64,000 nt of DNA from Symbiodinium natans (taxonomy: Eukaryota > Sar > Dinophyceae > Suessiales > Symbiodiniaceae), in the NCBI GenBank assembly GCA_905221605.1, contig CAJNDS010000513.1:871246-935245 (forward strand), in the 5' to 3' direction. Below the pieces are notes generated by a model. That model was not told the origin of the DNA. It saw only the letters and a list, made by a program, of their open reading frames with translations, and ran no database searches. Numbering within the stretch: position 1 is the stretch's first letter; the number at the start of each line of letters is the position of its first letter. A program made the translations under genes and the position numbers. This document shows, in pieces, positions 35,720-46,392 of this stretch.

Positions 35720-36230
35720 CGCTCTGGCACACCACGCGACAGTTCCACAGCAACCTCACGCCGGGCTCTGCCCACCTTGGCAACACAAGCAAAGGGTTTC
35801 AACACAACCGTTTTCAAAGGCAACTTGTACGCCCAACGCATGTAGTTAGACAACACACCCAAGCAACGTACTTCGGACGTGGGTGGGCAAGCACGCAAGA
35901 TGCAACTCGGTACACGATGCTGTCGCCCCAGCAGCGTTTGACATCATTCCAGTCAACACGACATCCTTTGCTGCACACCCGTTGCATCAAAAGCAACACC
36001 GACGAGGCATAGTGAAGAACAGTTTCTCGAAGGCCCAAGGACACGCGCCACGCTCTTTGCAGAAGGTCATACAACATGAGGAACGGCAACATCAAACCTT
36101 GCTGTAGATTTCGCAACTTCGCGTTGCAAGGGAGTGCTGGGGGCTAGCACCTGTGCAAGTGGAAGGCTTCAAGCCGCTCAAAACCAATCGACGCACCGTG
36201 CTGTCTTGCACGCAAGCGCTTACGTGGTCG

Positions 36231-36566
36231 TTACCGACCATTTCCAGGCAAGCGAAGGTCACGCTCAATCTTGAATGTGCGGTTGGCAGTTGGCTGGGAT
36301 TGTGAAATGTGGGCAGCCTCCATGGCTGCTAGCTCGTGCTTTGACGTAGCATCATGAAGCCAAACGTAGCCAACTGTTGAGGGTGGATCTTTTCGCATGC
36401 GCATGGGTGGGCAAGCCAAGTGTTCGACAAACCTGCGCGTTGGGTCCTTTCCCCAACAGTGATGGCTCTGCAACTCCCTCATGCCAACATACGTGTTTTT
36501 GCACAACAAGGCATACAGGCTTCCCCCGCAATGGCTCACAGGACAGGGTCGACAGTGCAAGCGCAA
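36231..36566 (-). pseudogene. GIY-YIG endonuclease domain upstream of the RT
   Basis: A 111-codon minus-strand frame fits the GIY-YIG nuclease fold: SLY (residues 16-18), YVG (26-28), the catalytic-arginine region RRFVEH (44-49), then E83 in AAMEAAHI and N95 in PTANR, spaced as in the family. Cys/His pairs surround it (HCRPC, SHC, HHC). In Penelope-like elements this domain nicks the target DNA. It is encoded 5' of the reverse transcriptase, the permuted order known from Chlamys- and Naiad-type elements. A second minus frame (37152-36352) overlaps it; part of that frame may be the upstream N-terminus. Confidence 0.7.
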
Positions 36567-37398
36567 CTGCTGCAGAAGGAATCCTTGGATCCTTGGATGA
36601 CGGTCCTATCCTCTGCAGTTGCTGTTCCGGTATAACACGCTTCACCAAGCACGAGGCGACAAGCGATGGCAAAATTCGCAACGCGTGGCATGCTCTCTTG
36701 AAGCGTCTCTGACTAGCGCGTAGCTGCCAGGCAATCGTCATGAGTGACAGGCATGAACTCATTGCAAAGAACGCTGGCATCAGGGCTTTCCTGCATTCAA
36801 CTGCATCGGTATGACGGTAAGGAGTTCTGCTCCCTGTCCGTTTGGACCCAGTCCGGCACGCGTGCAGGTGAAATAACATGCAAGTTGTCAAGCGGTGCAT
36901 TGCTGCCAGGAACTTCATGTCTGCACCCGCTTGGCATAGAGATGCCACTGTCAAGTCCATGTGCTTTGCAACAGACATCACTGGCATCACAAACCGCGCG
37001 TTTGCAGTCGGCACAAGCATGTGGGAGGCAGACTCTTGGCAAACGGCAAGGCCAGGCCCAAGGTGAGCTACGCCAGCAATCTGGTGAACTGACAATTGCA
37101 CCAGGACGACTGCATATTTGGCTTCAAAGCTTCTCCACAAACCATCCAACAACGCAGTTTTCTTGTGCTGTAATCTTTAAGACCGAAACCCAATGTAAAT
37201 CCCGAGCAGCAGCTCCTGCTGGCACTTCTGAGTCGGCAATGGACAAAATGTCCAGAGACTCAGAGCGTGGGCCTTTGCAATCTAGGGTTTTGGGTTTACG
37301 GGTCGATTCGAGAGAGAGGGCTTTCACCGGGGTATAGGGTTTGTGGGGATGGAGGGGGTAGGGCGAATCTCCCGAAACACTTGACCTCCTTCTGTGAG

Positions 37399-37491
37399 GA
37401 CCTGGTCGAGCAGTGTGACCACAAGCTCATGCTTGGCGGCCTTGGAATCAGTGGCTGCGGTCACTGTGAGTATGTGACTTGGGCTTGAGCT
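37399..37491 (+). CDS. Candidate exon region, cysteine-rich, unknown
   Basis: After TGTGAG|G (AG 37397-37398) the frame reads DLVEQCDHKLM, then LGGLGISGCGHCEYVTW, ending at TGA. A T|GC donor is possible at 37431-37432. The Cys-containing N-terminal part could be a diverged piece of a lectin repeat. Its end phase does not match the lectin exon at 38411, so it is not included in that chain. Confidence 0.3.
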
Positions 37492-38410
37492 GTAAAGCAG
37501 CCTCGACTAACCCTAAGCCCTCAACCGCACGAGCTTGAAGGAGTACTGCAAAGTAAGAGACCGCTTCAGCAGCCTCCGTGCCTCCCGCTCATCTGCCTGC
37601 ACTGGGAATTCTTTCAACTGCAGAAGTAGTGGCGACCATGATGTCGTCATTGTCGTAGTCATAGTCACTGGAGGGGACAGCGGCAGTTTGCGTGGGCCGA
37701 GAGTAGTAGTAATGGTCGTGCTAGTGGTTGTACTAGTAGGAATGGCAGGGGTTAACAAAGAAACTCCAGGCAGCACAACACCACAGAACAGCAGTGGAAT
37801 TGTTCCCACACGGAAGTGAAACACTTAGGAAGGAGCGGACCCTCGTTTTTACAGCAAAACTTCGCACAGCATGCCGCAGCCATAGGACGAAATTACATGA
37901 AACAGCATGAAAGTGCAATGTACAAGACAGAACAGCGGAGGGCGTCTTGTTGCAATAGCACACATACGGTGGACACATAGACGACATAGTAGTGACAGAG
38001 AGTAGTATGAAAACACAATGCGATGACACAACATGCTGCAGGGTCACCAGAGCACCTTGGAATGATGTAGCATATAGCATAAAGCAGCTCAGAAGTTCAT
38101 GTAGCATGCCGCAGACACTTTATTAATATAATTCCAGAGATTCCAATGAACACAAATATGAATATTTTTCCGTAATTAGGGGAGGAGGTTGTGACTATTG
38201 AATATACCAACTGTAACCTTTTCCATTTTGGGAACAGGGTGGAGCTTTGATCAAATGCCACCCTGAGGCATCATAAAGTAGCATGGGAAATCGGACACAT
38301 GTACCTTTAGGGTTCAGCGAGCATGTGCTGTGGTGGGTTGCCTACATGGGGGGAGGGGGGATATCCTAAACCCTTAACACAAACCTTGATACATGTCTGT
38401 GCTTCCCGAG

Positions 38411-38481
38411 GCCCCTGTGAAGGGGAAGATGCTTTATGCCAGCAACGGCCGGTGTGCGGATGCAGGCGGAGATGGAAATGT
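38411..38481 (+). CDS. Beta-trefoil lectin gene, exon 1 of the recognised chain
   Basis: Twenty-three codons plus GT, after AG|G (AG 38409-38410). The peptide ends ASNGRCADAGGDGN, the first half of a ricin-B-type (CBM13-like) sugar-binding repeat, whose usual core is C-L-D-x...G-N-V. The split codon GT|G gives V with the next exon. The intron starts with GC at 38482, so the CTG/CTC array just downstream is intronic, although a frame runs straight into it. Upstream exons of the gene are not identified. Only the carbohydrate-binding fold is visible. Confidence 0.6.
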
Positions 38482-38494
38482 GCTCCTCGCCCTG

Positions 38495-38692
38495 CAGTGC
38501 TGCTACTGCTGTTGCTTTTACTGTTGCTGTTCCTGTTCCTGCTCCTCCTCCTGCTCCTGCTGCTGCTGCTGCTCCTGCTCCTCCTGCTCCTCCTGCTCCT
38601 CCTGCTCCTCCTGCTCCTCCTGCTCCTCCTGCCTGCTCCTCCTGCTGCTCCTGCTGCTCCTGCTGCTCCTGCTGCTCCTGCTGCTCCTGCTG

Positions 38693-38737
<45 letters not shown>

Positions 38738-38900
38738 GTGCTGCTGCTGCAACCTGCGCGTACTACTACTACTACTACTACTCCTACTGCTACTACTTCT
38801 TCTTCTACTTCACTTCTACTCCTATTCCGACGACGACTACTACTTCTACTTCACTTCTACTTCTACTCCTATTCCTATTCCGACGACGACGACTACTGCT
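38495..38900. repeat. CTG/CTCCTG array followed by CTA and TTC triplets
   Basis: CTG, CTCCTG and CTGCTC units (38500-38758, including a pure CTG stretch at ~38697-38733) change to TACTAC, TTCTTC and GACGAC triplets. It lies in the first lectin intron (38482-39772). ORFs of poly-Leu, poly-Cys, Ala-Pro and, on the minus strand, poly-Gln/Glu are repeat artefacts. Confidence 0.85.
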
Positions 38901-39772
38901 CCTAGTCATGCTGCTTCTTCTACTCAAAGCCTTCTCAAAAAACCAATCAAAGCCTTTGCAAAGCCTTGTAGTATGACCCTCGGGCTACACAAAACCCCAA
39001 GTCCTAAGCATTCGGAGTTGGGCTACTTTGAGGCATCGATTCCATGAAGTCCCACCTCAGTCAACCCCAAAACTTCTGTTGGACCCCCAAATAACCACAA
39101 GAACAAGAATCGAAGTATTTTGGAACCTAGAAGCCTAAGCCAAGCCCTAAAGCCCTGAACCCGTAGTGACTTGTCTCAATCATCCCAAGCTGGTTTCACG
39201 AACCCTAAGCAACAATACCCACCAGTAGCACTGACAAGGGCATTAGAGTCAGCAACAATACCAAGAGTATTGATATCGATAGTGACAGTCATAGCGACAG
39301 CAATGGCAGTCTGAATAGCAGCAGTGATAGCAGGGGTTGAAAGCCTACCAACCTTCAGCACCACACGGTACGGCTCATAATCCTTGCTGCCAAGCAGTTG
39401 TTGAGGTCCTACTTCTCTGCTCGTCTGCTTTGGCTTAAAAAGTTCGCGAATCAGGCAGCCATTGTGCCAGCGCAAAGCCAAACCGTAAGCCCCTTGACCC
39501 AATAACGCTCCGAGCCCCGAAGCCCTAAATCCAAACATCAAACGTTGATTTGTGACCTTTCCGCTGCACGGGTGGCACCTCTCTGACTCTTCCAACTCTT
39601 ACCCATTCTTTGGTATTCAAGCGGGCTCGGAGCACTCGGGCCGCAACCTCATGCCCTACATTCCTTGACATGCGAAGCCCTAGCCCACTAAACAGAGACC
39701 ATGAAACTTTACAACAGCCCGGGCATTCTGTCAATTCGAGCCCGTCACTTGCACCTCGTCATATGCTCCGAG

Positions 39773-39808
39773 GTATGTGACCTATTGCCACGGAGGCGAC
39801 AACCAGAG
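39773..39808 (+). CDS. Beta-trefoil lectin gene, exon 2 (36 bp)
   Basis: One base, 11 codons and two bases between CCGAG|G (AG 39771-39772) and AG|GC (GC 39809-39810). The codons read YVTYCHGGDNQ, the second part of the repeat with its CH-GG-x-NQ core. The last two bases AG join the first G of the next exon to give R, just before the tryptophan of the Q-x-W motif. The exon is so short that it is invisible without its neighbours. Confidence 0.7.
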
Positions 39809-41226
39809 GCCTGGGTCTGGGTTGACGGCTTAAGGTTTCAGATTGCTTACCCTCCTCGGGAGTAGGGTAGGGGGCAGGGGCAGCGGCGGCGGTGGTGAGA
39901 GTGGTGAGGGCGCGGACTTGCGCTGCCGCTTAAACTATGCTTAAACTCAAAGAGGTACAGAGGAGGTGGAAGCCGAAGCTTCTGTAACGCCGACCCGTGT
40001 AGGGTCGGCGGAGAAGAAAAGATACATGTATAGAATATTTTTATATCAATAGCAATCTGAACATGCTAGCATATATATATATATATATATATATATCATA
40101 CATACATCTGTACTTTTTATATGGGCGCAGCCTGTGACTGAGTCTATGACAGACCATGCTCTTGAAACGAGCTGTCACAGATTCCATAAGTGGTACTATT
40201 CTGTTGCGTAACAGATTCTCTTTGAATTCCAGTACGTTGCTCTGTATGTGCGAATGGACACACGAACATACCCGGCCCATAATTTATGCAAGACGTGAAG
40301 CATTCTCGGACAGTTACGTCTGCATGCTGGTGTGTATGCAAGATCACCAGAATGTATGATTCAGCAGAGCCCTTGCGCCTATCTCATGCATTAGGTTTCT
40401 TTTTCGGCGCATGGACTCCGATAGCTCAGCATGCAGTGCTGGGCGTCTTTTCAGTGTTGCAGACTGCGATCCATTTTGATGTTGTCGTGTAGTATGCTAG
40501 ACCACCATGTAGTGGTTTATGTGACCTAGTGCTTTCTTTATTTCATCATTGCTGCCAGATGCTGTAGTCTTCTGCCATCGGTGCTTCTGTTTCTTTTCTC
40601 CGATGTGATTTTTTCGGTGTCACATCACATGCTTGGACTCGATTGTGCCTATGACTTATGCATGAGTCTGATCAAAGCATCTTTATGTCTAGTTGCAAAT
40701 GGTTACAAGTAAACCTGTCCGGGCATCTTCCTGGAGGATTGAGCGTCGTGTTGTTGGACGGTACATTCAGGAAGACCGCGTCAACTCAATGGCTCATTGT
40801 AGTTTTATCACCCATCAACGTGTCACAAACCCATTACTGGTGGCTGTGTTCGTGGTGGCGCTGCCACTGGCTGTGGTGGAGATGGGTGGTTCTCGGCTGG
40901 TGCGGGTGGTTCTGGTTCTGCTGGTGCTTGTCAGTGGTTACGGTCGTGAGAATGTTTTTCTTCTTCGTCGTCGTTTTCTTCTTCTTGCTGTTGTGGTCTG
41001 CTGCTGTTAGTGTGCAGGGTGAAGCTGCTCAGGTTGTTTGTGTTGACTCTTAGATGCTATTGTTAGTCCCCGCCCTCGCCGCCCAGCAGTCGAATCGGGG
41101 TGCCGTGGTTGACTGACCGGCCCAGTACGGTACTCCTAGCATGAACCCCTAAAACCTGAATGCCTTAACGCTCCATAACCTCAGCCGAAAGCCCCTGCCC
41201 TCAATGCTAAACCCAGACCCTAAAAG
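39809..41226. other. Lectin intron 2 (GC-AG)
   Basis: It starts GCCTGGGTCTGGGTTGACGG (G-rich) and ends in C-rich telomere-like words (CCCCTAAAACCTG, CTAAACCCAGACCCTAAAAG) before the acceptor. It contains an (AT)n run (40067-40096) and AT-richer sequence at 40020-40700 with degenerate GGT/GTG triplets near 40840-40940. ORFs at 40658-41053 are not supported. Confidence 0.65.
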
Positions 41227-41271
41227 GTGGTACTTCGAGGGGGAACAGCTGAAGAATGAAAAAAACCACAT
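41227..41271 (+). CDS. Beta-trefoil lectin gene, exon 3 (45 bp)
   Basis: One base, 14 codons and AT, between AAAAG|G (AG 41225-41226) and AT|GC (GC 41272-41273). It reads WYFEGEQLKNEKNH, the W-Y-F-x-G-x-x-L element that closes one repeat. AT joins G of the next exon to make M. An ORF that starts inside this exon and runs into the CAG array is a read-through artefact. Confidence 0.75.
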
Positions 41272-41398
41272 GCGACTGGGACGAGAGGAGGGGCCACGCT
41301 GGGTTTGGGGTCTCTGGTTTAGGGTTGAGGATTTGGAGTTGGGGATGTAAGATTACAGTGCTTGACGTTTCGGATGCCTGGGGGAGAGAGGCACAAAA

Positions 41399-41421
41399 AG
41401 AGAGAGAGAGAGAGAGAGAGA
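41399..41421. repeat. (AG)n microsatellite
   Basis: A run of eleven or so AG units 21 bases upstream of the CAG array, in lectin intron 3. Confidence 0.9.
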
Positions 41422-41439
41422 TAGTCAAAGCAGAAGGAG

Positions 41440-41582
<143 letters not shown>

Positions 41583-41849
41583 GCGAGAAATTAGACAAGC
41601 GGAGGATGACAGATGGAAGTGGTCCCAGGACGGACCGCCACTGCTCCCCATCACAAGAAACGCCCAGATAGTGTTTGAGAGCGGGCAAAGGGGGGTGTGT
41701 ATCTGGGATCCAGGTCATCCCAGACAGCCAGTACATACCGCCCGTATTTAAATTCCTTCTCGGGTAGCTGATGAGTGCACATGCTGATACTGTGGGCGTA
41801 GCGCAACCGATCCTCCAGCCACAGCGCAGTCACGGCACGGAGGAAACCA

Positions 41850-41981
41850 GGGGGGGGGGGGCATGAGCGCTGGAAGGAAGGAAGGAAGGAAGGAAGGAAG
41901 GAAGCGAGAGAGGTAAGGCTCGATGAGAGTAGGACGCGACTCTAGGTGTTGAGAGGAGATGTGCGGGGGGGGGGGGGGGGT
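41850..41981. repeat. G-run, (GGAA)n and second G-run
   Basis: Ten G at ~41850-41859, GGAA tetranucleotides at ~41872-41904 and sixteen G at 41965-41980, all in lectin intron 3. Confidence 0.85.
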
Positions 41982-42420
41982 GAAGTGCCCCGACCCTGCA
42001 GACGCGAAGCCCGAGCGCCGCAAACCTCAAACACAACACACGGAAACCGTTCGCCCTGACACACCCCGCACCCCAGGACAGATACCTAAACCCCGAACCC
42101 TTCTAAACTATCCTAAACCCTAGCGGCCCTGGCGGCCTCAGCCCGAACGCATAGGCCAACAAGGGTTTATTTAGCGGTTTCAGGGTTTAGGCTACCATTT
42201 CACCCCCTCTGTTTTCTTCGGCTGCGGTGTCAATATTGATGTTCTGGCTGTCTGTGAAGCCTTTAGTGCCCCAACGCTAACCCAACCTTATGCATGGACA
42301 CAGGCCGGTTAGGTTTTCGGGGTTTGGCGATTACGCACTAACGAGAAACGGATGCTGAGGAATCGCACAAGCAAGCATCCCCAAATTTCGACCTCCCGAA
42401 GGCCCCACAAAAACATTCAG

Positions 42421-42486
42421 GTGCTTGGACTACTACGAGGATAACGTGAAGCTGTATCCATGCCATAGCCACTCCAACCAGCAGTG
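42421..42486 (+). CDS. Beta-trefoil lectin gene, exon 4 (66 bp)
   Basis: One base, 21 codons and TG, between ATTCAG|G (AG 42419-42420) and TG|GC (GC 42487-42488). It reads CLDYYEDNVKLYPCHSHSNQ plus Q, the full C-L-D...N-V...C-H...N-Q-Q core of a ricin-B-type repeat. The split codon TG|G supplies the tryptophan of the Q-x-W motif. This is the most diagnostic exon. Confidence 0.8.
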
Positions 42487-42654
42487 GCATCCCGGCTCTT
42501 CCTCGGCAGGGGCCTAGAGCTTTTTGAGTCCCTATGAGTCCCTTATCCCTAGAGCTTCAACCCCTAGAGCCGGGAAGATGCATACTGATATTGCACGCGA
42601 ATGCGCACGTGCATACACGCATGTTCGTAGTGCTACTTCGCATGTGCTCTCTCT

Positions 42655-42745
42655 CTCTCTATATATATACATGTATATATATATATATATATGTATATAC
42701 ATAGGTGTGTATATATGTATGTATATATGTATGTATGTATATGTT
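42655..42745. repeat. (CT)n, (AT)n and GTATAT/GTATGT arrays
   Basis: A compound microsatellite in lectin intron 4. A minus-strand ORF of 280 codons (43475-42633) ends in it (Ile-Tyr-rich tail) and shows no domain; I do not call it a gene. Confidence 0.85.
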
Positions 42746-42944
42746 CACGCACACACACACACAAATAGCTTGATGCTTGACACTTGCACCATTGTTGTTT
42801 GTATTGATGGCCAAAAGTCCAGAGTCCGTTACAGGGTTCGGGCGCCTGTTTGCGACACAGGGTTTGCAACAAAGCCGTGCTCCTTGTGCCAACCCCTCCC
42901 CACGACCAGCTCTTACATTCAAGGAGGTCTTCAACGACTAGCCT

Positions 42945-43315
42945 GCGACACGTACGTGTCGCGACATATGTGTGTAACAGGGGGCCGGGCTTATCACGAG
43001 GTTGCTGCAACAAGCGTCGAGCAAGATGCAGCAAAACACACTCTCTTGAGCATTCGATCCGCTTGGCAAGGCCCATCCGGCACAGCTTGAGATAGCTTGA
43101 GTGCAGTGGAGTGGCCGCGGCCAAACGTCGACGTTTGGAAACAGCGTAGAACAACTTGAAAGCCAGATTATCATGTTTGCGTGCGTTCGCAGAGTCAACG
43201 CTGCCAGAGGGATTGTTGCTTGGAAAGGTTCTTTCAGTCTTTTCCGGCAAACATACCGGTACAACGTACCGGGGTGAGGGCTGGGTGGGCTTTTTATGTG
43301 CATGCACATAAAAAA
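42945..43315. repeat. Cluster of perfect palindromes
   Basis: Three perfect palindromes lie close together: CGACACGTACGTGTCG (~42946-42961), CCAAACGTCGACGTTTGG (43121-43138) and a 24-bp one at 43291-43314 with half-site TTTTTATGTGCA. The segment contains no telomere-like words and is probably a separate insertion. Confidence 0.7.
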
Positions 43316-44279
43316 GTAGCAGCAAGTCGTTATACTCATACGCGTCTGCGTATCGGCGTATCAGAGCTGTACTGCAAATGAGTGCATGCCGGTACCAGTA
43401 GAACAGTGCCCAAATGCGACGCTTGCGCTCCGTACTTGCCCTGGTAACGCAAAAAAACAGTATCGACAATCGCAACTACCGACACCAAAGGTTAACCCGT
43501 GAACAACTGCACGAAGATTCCCATTGGTGCTATAGCAGCAACAGACTGTCACTCGTGTCATGAGTCATTACATAATAGATGGCTCTATCAGTGTGAAGGG
43601 GCACTTGCGGTATTCACGTCAGTGGGGTACCTGTTCGCATCTGCAACAACAATGAACTCAGCCATGAGCCATGCCCCCAAACACCAAACCAGCACACAAG
43701 ACTGGGCCGAATAATCGAAGATAGCTTGCGCATGCGGGAGCAGGGGACATGTATATATGCATATATATATATATATATGCTACCCCCCCCCCCCCAAAGA
43801 TCCACCGTGTTAGTGACTTTCAATAGACAACATAGTTCCCGTAGCATGTTTCCTCGTTTCTCCTGACGAGACGTACAACCACCTGAAACATCCTGAAAAA
43901 CACAAATATATCAGTAAAGTATCTAAACAAAACCTTCTGGCGTACGTACCCCTTTCACTCGTCTTTCACTCAAAACCGCCCTAAACCCTCGCTATATTAA
44001 GATATAACAGCACACAACCACCTGAAGCACCCCGAAAAACACAAATGCAACCGTAAAGTATCTATAAAAACAACTTCAGGCGGTCTCAGGGAATAGTGAA
44101 AAGACAATTGCCCGCGTCCCCGGGACTTACAGCAGATGATTTTTTCGCATCACCCATGCCTTCTCCATTATCTGTGTTTGATAATTATACAATACTTATA
44201 CCCTATATACATACATGATGTGGGTACTCCTTCTCCTGTCTCTTTGCATTTTCACAGGAGGCAAGCCCTGCAAACATAG

Positions 44280-45205
44280 GCATAACCCTACGGGATTTGA
44301 GGTTTAGGGATGTAAGCCTCAAGCCCTCCAGGGTTATAAGGTTCTACTCCTATAGACAATGCCTATACCTTAAACCCGAAACCTGTAAACCCTATAGGGT
44401 CTAAACCCTGTAGGGCCAACCCTGTGACGGTTTTAGAGATAAACCCTGACAAGACCCTAAACCTTTCAACCGTATAGGGTTACCCTATAGGGTCTAAACC
44501 CTATAGGGCCAACCCCGTGACGGTTTAAGGATAAACCCTGAAAAGTCCCTAAACCTTTCAACCCTATAGGGTTCAATGGTTTACAAACCCAAGGTCTGGG
44601 CATGTATCCTATAGGGTTAAAACCTTTGAGCCTTTTTGGGCCCTATAGGGTTTTAGGCTTCAAACCCTAAAGAGCTTAGGGCTAAGGTTTAAATGCCTAA
44701 ACCTTAAGCCTAAATGGGCTTAGGTTTAAATGCCTAAATCACAGGGTTATAAGAACTGCCTAAACCTTAAGCCTATAGGGCTTAAACCCTATAGGGTTAA
44801 GCTCGTGAGGGTTTTAGAGATAAACCCTGCAAAAAACTCTAAACCTTAAAACCCTATAGGGTGTAATGGTTTACAGACCTAAGGTCTGGGCATGTAGACC
44901 TTCAGCGCCTATAGGGTTAAAACCTTTGAGCCTTGTTGGGCCCTATAGGGTTTTAGGGTTCAGACCCCAAAAGGTTTGAATGCCTCAACCTTAAACCCTA
45001 AGGTTTGGACTCTATGGGCTTAGGTTTTAATGCTTATAAATCTTAAGCTTTAAACCTTTAAACATTAAACCTATAGGGTTCAAAGCTGAAACTATAGGGT
45101 TCAAAGCTGAAAGGTTTAGGTTTAATTGCCGACTTATGTGTAAATGCCTACATCTTAAACCCTAAGCCTTGAAACCTTAACCATATAGAGTTTAACAGTT
45201 AAGGG
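44280..45205. repeat. CCCTATAGGG palindrome array with ~300-400-bp internal repeats
   Basis: About a dozen CCTATAGG cores occur, mostly as CCCTATAGGG, two telomere-like half-words (CCCTA and TAGGG) fused head to head. Longer blocks recur: GACGGTTTTAGAGATAAACCCTG at ~44427, a variant at ~44518, and GAGGGTTTTAGAGATAAACC at ~44806. GGTCTGGGCATGTA recurs at ~44594 and 44883. The array sits in lectin intron 4. Confidence 0.8.
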
Positions 45206-45299
45206 TTTGGGCTTAATTGCTTAGCGGGTCAGTGAATTTGTGGTGTGGTGCAAATGAGCCAGTGAATCCTAGAGCCAGAGCACGGAGAGGAAATGAGTC

Positions 45300-46060
45300 C
45301 GCGACTCCCAGATTTTGGTACGGAGTGTTGAAGATGGGTTCCTGGGGCCTGGCTGCACTTAAAACTGCGTTTAAATTTAAGTTAAATGCGGGCAGACCCC
45401 GGGAACCAAGAACCAAGAACCAAGATGCTCAGGAATCTTGATTCTTGATTCTTGGTTTCTGGGGCTGCATTTAAAACTGCATGTAAAAATTAAGTGCAGA
45501 CCATCCCCCGGAACCAAGAACCAAGATGCTCAGGACTCTTGATTCTTGGTTCTTGGTTCCTGGGGCTGCATTTAAAACTGCATTTAAAAATTTAAGTTCA
45601 ATGCAGACCACCCCCAGGAACCAAGAACCAAGAATCAAGAGTCCTGGGCATCTTGGTTCTTGGTTCTTGGTTCCGGCGGGTGGTCTGCATTTAAAACTGC
45701 ATTTACGAATTTAAGTTAAATGCAGAGCACCCCCAGGGACTCTTGATTCTGGAATCTTGGTTTCTGGGGCTGGGCTGCATTTAAAACTGCATTTAACAAT
45801 TTAAGTTAAATGCAGACCACCCCCGGGAACCAAGAACCAAGAATCAAGAGTCCTGTGCATCTTGGTTCTTGGTTCTTGGTTCCTGGGGCTGGTTTGCACT
45901 TCACTTAAGCTTTCAAAAGCAGTTTTAAATGCAGCCCAGCCCCAGGAACCAAAATTCCAGAATCAAGAGTCCTGAGCATCTTGGTTCTTGGTTCTTGGTT
46001 CCTGGGGGTGCTCTGCATTTAACTTAATTTTTTAAATTTAATGCGGTTTAAATTCGCGGG
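45300..46060. repeat. Alternating inverted-repeat array (~100-125-bp units)
   Basis: Units pair TTCTTGGTTCCTGGGGCTGC with its complement (CCCAGGAACCAAGAACCAAG), around an AT-rich core of TTTAAAACTGCATTTAAA. Both orientations alternate at least six times, so single strands could fold into a chain of long hairpins. Copies differ by small changes. No ORF with support is present. Confidence 0.8.
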
Positions 46061-46317
46061 GCCTCGGTCAAGTAAATTAAGGTAATGGTGCCGTGTGTCG
46101 TTTTTTCTCATGTGTTTGGCTATTAAAACATAGAAAAAGCAAAGTAGCACATCAACCACACAGCAACAACACATCAACAAAGGGAACAAATTGGAAAAAA
46201 GGTGGATCTTTAGGGGGGGGGGTACCATTTATATACATAGTCAACCCTAGTCCCATATTTCAGGCCCCTATAGTGACTCCAAGTCCCTGAACCCTAAGGG
46301 AAGAAAAACGGACCGAG

Positions 46318-46392
46318 GTACTTCGATCATTGGCACCTCAGGTCACGAGCAGATAACCGATGCTTGGATTTCCACCCCGACGGTGGCAACAT
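46318..46392 (+). CDS. Beta-trefoil lectin gene, exon 5 (75 bp)
   Basis: One base, 24 codons and AT, between CCGAG|G (AG 46316-46317) and AT|GC (GC 46393-46394). It starts YFDHWHLRSRADNRCLDF and ends HPDGGN, so it closes one repeat (W|Y-F-D) and opens the next (C-L-D...G-N). It joins exon 4 in phase across a 3831-base intron that holds three different repeat arrays. Confidence 0.8.

Larger units (their letters stand above)
34180..36700 (-). mobile_element. Decayed Penelope-like element, N-terminal GIY-YIG type
   Basis: The element spans the GIY-YIG domain, a linker (36116-35665, two frames) and the reverse transcriptase, all on the minus strand and shifted frame by frame. It lacks telomere-like words, in contrast to both flanks, which marks it as an insertion. 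It sits antisense to the + strand exons and between candidate exon 28243 and lectin exon 38411. Ends and target-site duplications could not be located by eye. Confidence 0.65.

Noticed and set aside
38323-39047. Poly-Leu, poly-Cys and Ala/Pro ORFs
   Set aside because: They are read-through of the CTG/CTC array. The lectin exon chain places the array in an intron.
42633-43475. 280-codon minus-strand ORF
   Set aside because: It ends in an AT/GTAT microsatellite, has no domain and overlaps a cluster of palindromes. It could still be a fragment of an unknown element, but nothing supports it.
45300-46060. CRISPR-like alternation of repeats and spacers
   Set aside because: Repeats alternate in orientation, spacers are themselves repeated, there are no cas-like genes and the context is eukaryotic.
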